64,000 nucleotides of DNA from Eimeria necatrix. Lineage: Eukaryota; Apicomplexa; Conoidasida; Eucoccidiorida; Eimeriidae. This document shows, piece after piece, positions 63,432 to 64,000 of this stretch. The number at the start of each line of letters is the position of its first letter. The first letter of the stretch is position 1. A program made the translations under genes and the position numbers. Under the pieces are notes generated by a model, which was not told the DNA's origin, did no database searches, and saw only the letters and a program-made list of their open reading frames with translations. The stretch lies in contig NW_013651812.1 in assembly GCF_000499385.1 (NCBI RefSeq), forward strand, positions 62,001-126,000, written 5' to 3'.

Positions 63432-64000
63432 ATGGGATTGTCTCGCCAGGCCATTGTATCGGGAGCTCTTCGCGAGCAAAAGCTAATGCGACGCAGGGAA
63501 GAATTTCTAGCAGCTGCACTGGACGTAGTTAATCACCAGAAAGAAATACAACACATTGCAGAGGTGTTCAGAAGGCGTGAAGCTGCAGCCGCAGCGGCTA
63601 CCCTGCGCAGAAGAGTGTGTGAGGTGAGAAGTCAACTATCATCTGGGCTGGAGGAGAGAAGATGCAAATTGAAAGCACTGCTTGAAGGAGAGCAAAACGA
63701 AGCAAAAGCTATGATACGGCAGTTGCAGCAGAGTGCAGCAACTAGGGAACACGCTATGATGCAGCGTGCTGAAGCGCTTAGACGAAAGCGTGACCAGGAA
63801 CGGAATGAAGAGGACAAGCGCCTCGACAATCTTCGACACAGGCAAGGGCAGGATGATCTGCGCTTGCAGGAACACCGGAAACTCGTTAAGGAGGTATCTT
63901 ATCCTTCCATTTCTTCCACCCTGCGTTTCATATGAGAAATGAGAGGGGTAACTGCACAAGCATGTGCTAATTCCTCTTCATAGCCTTTCAAGCAATATTG
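63432..64000 (+). CDS. Coiled-coil protein resembling CFAP53, first exon, gene cut by window end
   Basis: The ATG at 63432 follows an AACA context. Exon 1 runs to 63893 (154 codons) and ends before GTATCT, giving K-L-V-K-E at the junction; the following bases are intron, and the rest of the gene lies outside the window. The protein is charged, helical and free of Pro and Gly, with E-E-R-R-C-K-L-K-A-L-L-E-G-E near residue 75. This resembles the E-E-R-R-x-K-L-R-E-L-L stretch near the N-terminus of CFAP53 (CCDC11), a microtubule inner protein of motile axonemes with a trichohyalin-plectin homology region. Coiled coils can mislead, so another protein of that group is possible. The divergent dynein neighbour supports an axonemal role. 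Confidence 0.6.

Overview
This is nuclear DNA from an intron-rich eukaryote that builds a flagellum. I read it as an alveolate, most likely a coccidian apicomplexan (Eimeria/Cyclospora/Toxoplasma side). The reasons are roughly even base composition, many introns of about 50-700 bases, gene spacing of a few kb, and an axonemal gene set of the kind coccidian microgametes use. The species is not decided by the sequence, and a chromerid is not excluded. No rRNA, tRNA, CRISPR array or transposase gene was recognised.

Layout. Positions 1-9.9 kb hold no gene I can support. A plus-strand gene at 9.9-11.2 kb and a minus-strand gene at 13.6-14.8 kb encode uncharacterised proteins with N-terminal hydrophobic segments, so both are probably secretory. 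From 17.1 to 24.3 kb, on the minus strand, lies a 26-exon gene for CFAP58; I could assemble it completely (1,027 residues). At 28.1-30.7 kb, plus strand, is a 7-exon SR splicing factor of the SRSF1 type (327 residues). At 31.4-34.3 kb, minus, is a NEK-family protein kinase whose glycine-loop exon appears one base out of frame. At 36.5-39.5 kb, minus, is epsilon-tubulin (10 exons, 530 residues). From 41.4 to 62.3 kb, minus, one very large axonemal dynein heavy chain gene fills about 21 kb. At 63.4 kb, plus, a coiled-coil protein resembling CFAP53 starts and runs off the window.

Common theme. Four of the eight genes called (CFAP58, epsilon-tubulin, dynein heavy chain, CFAP53-like) belong to the axoneme or basal body, and the NEK kinase may too. 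The dynein and CFAP53-like genes are divergent and share about 1.2 kb of upstream DNA. The SR protein is the clear outlier.

The most unusual signals are: at least four introns in CFAP58 (and perhaps one in dynein) that begin with GC instead of GT, each fixed by reading phase; a tandem duplication of about 345 bases carrying the epsilon-tubulin upstream region together with its start codon; and many other two-copy tandem duplications of 25-93 bases in introns and spacers, one of which duplicates a splice donor of the SR gene. All gene models come from reading the sequence, and no database search was possible.
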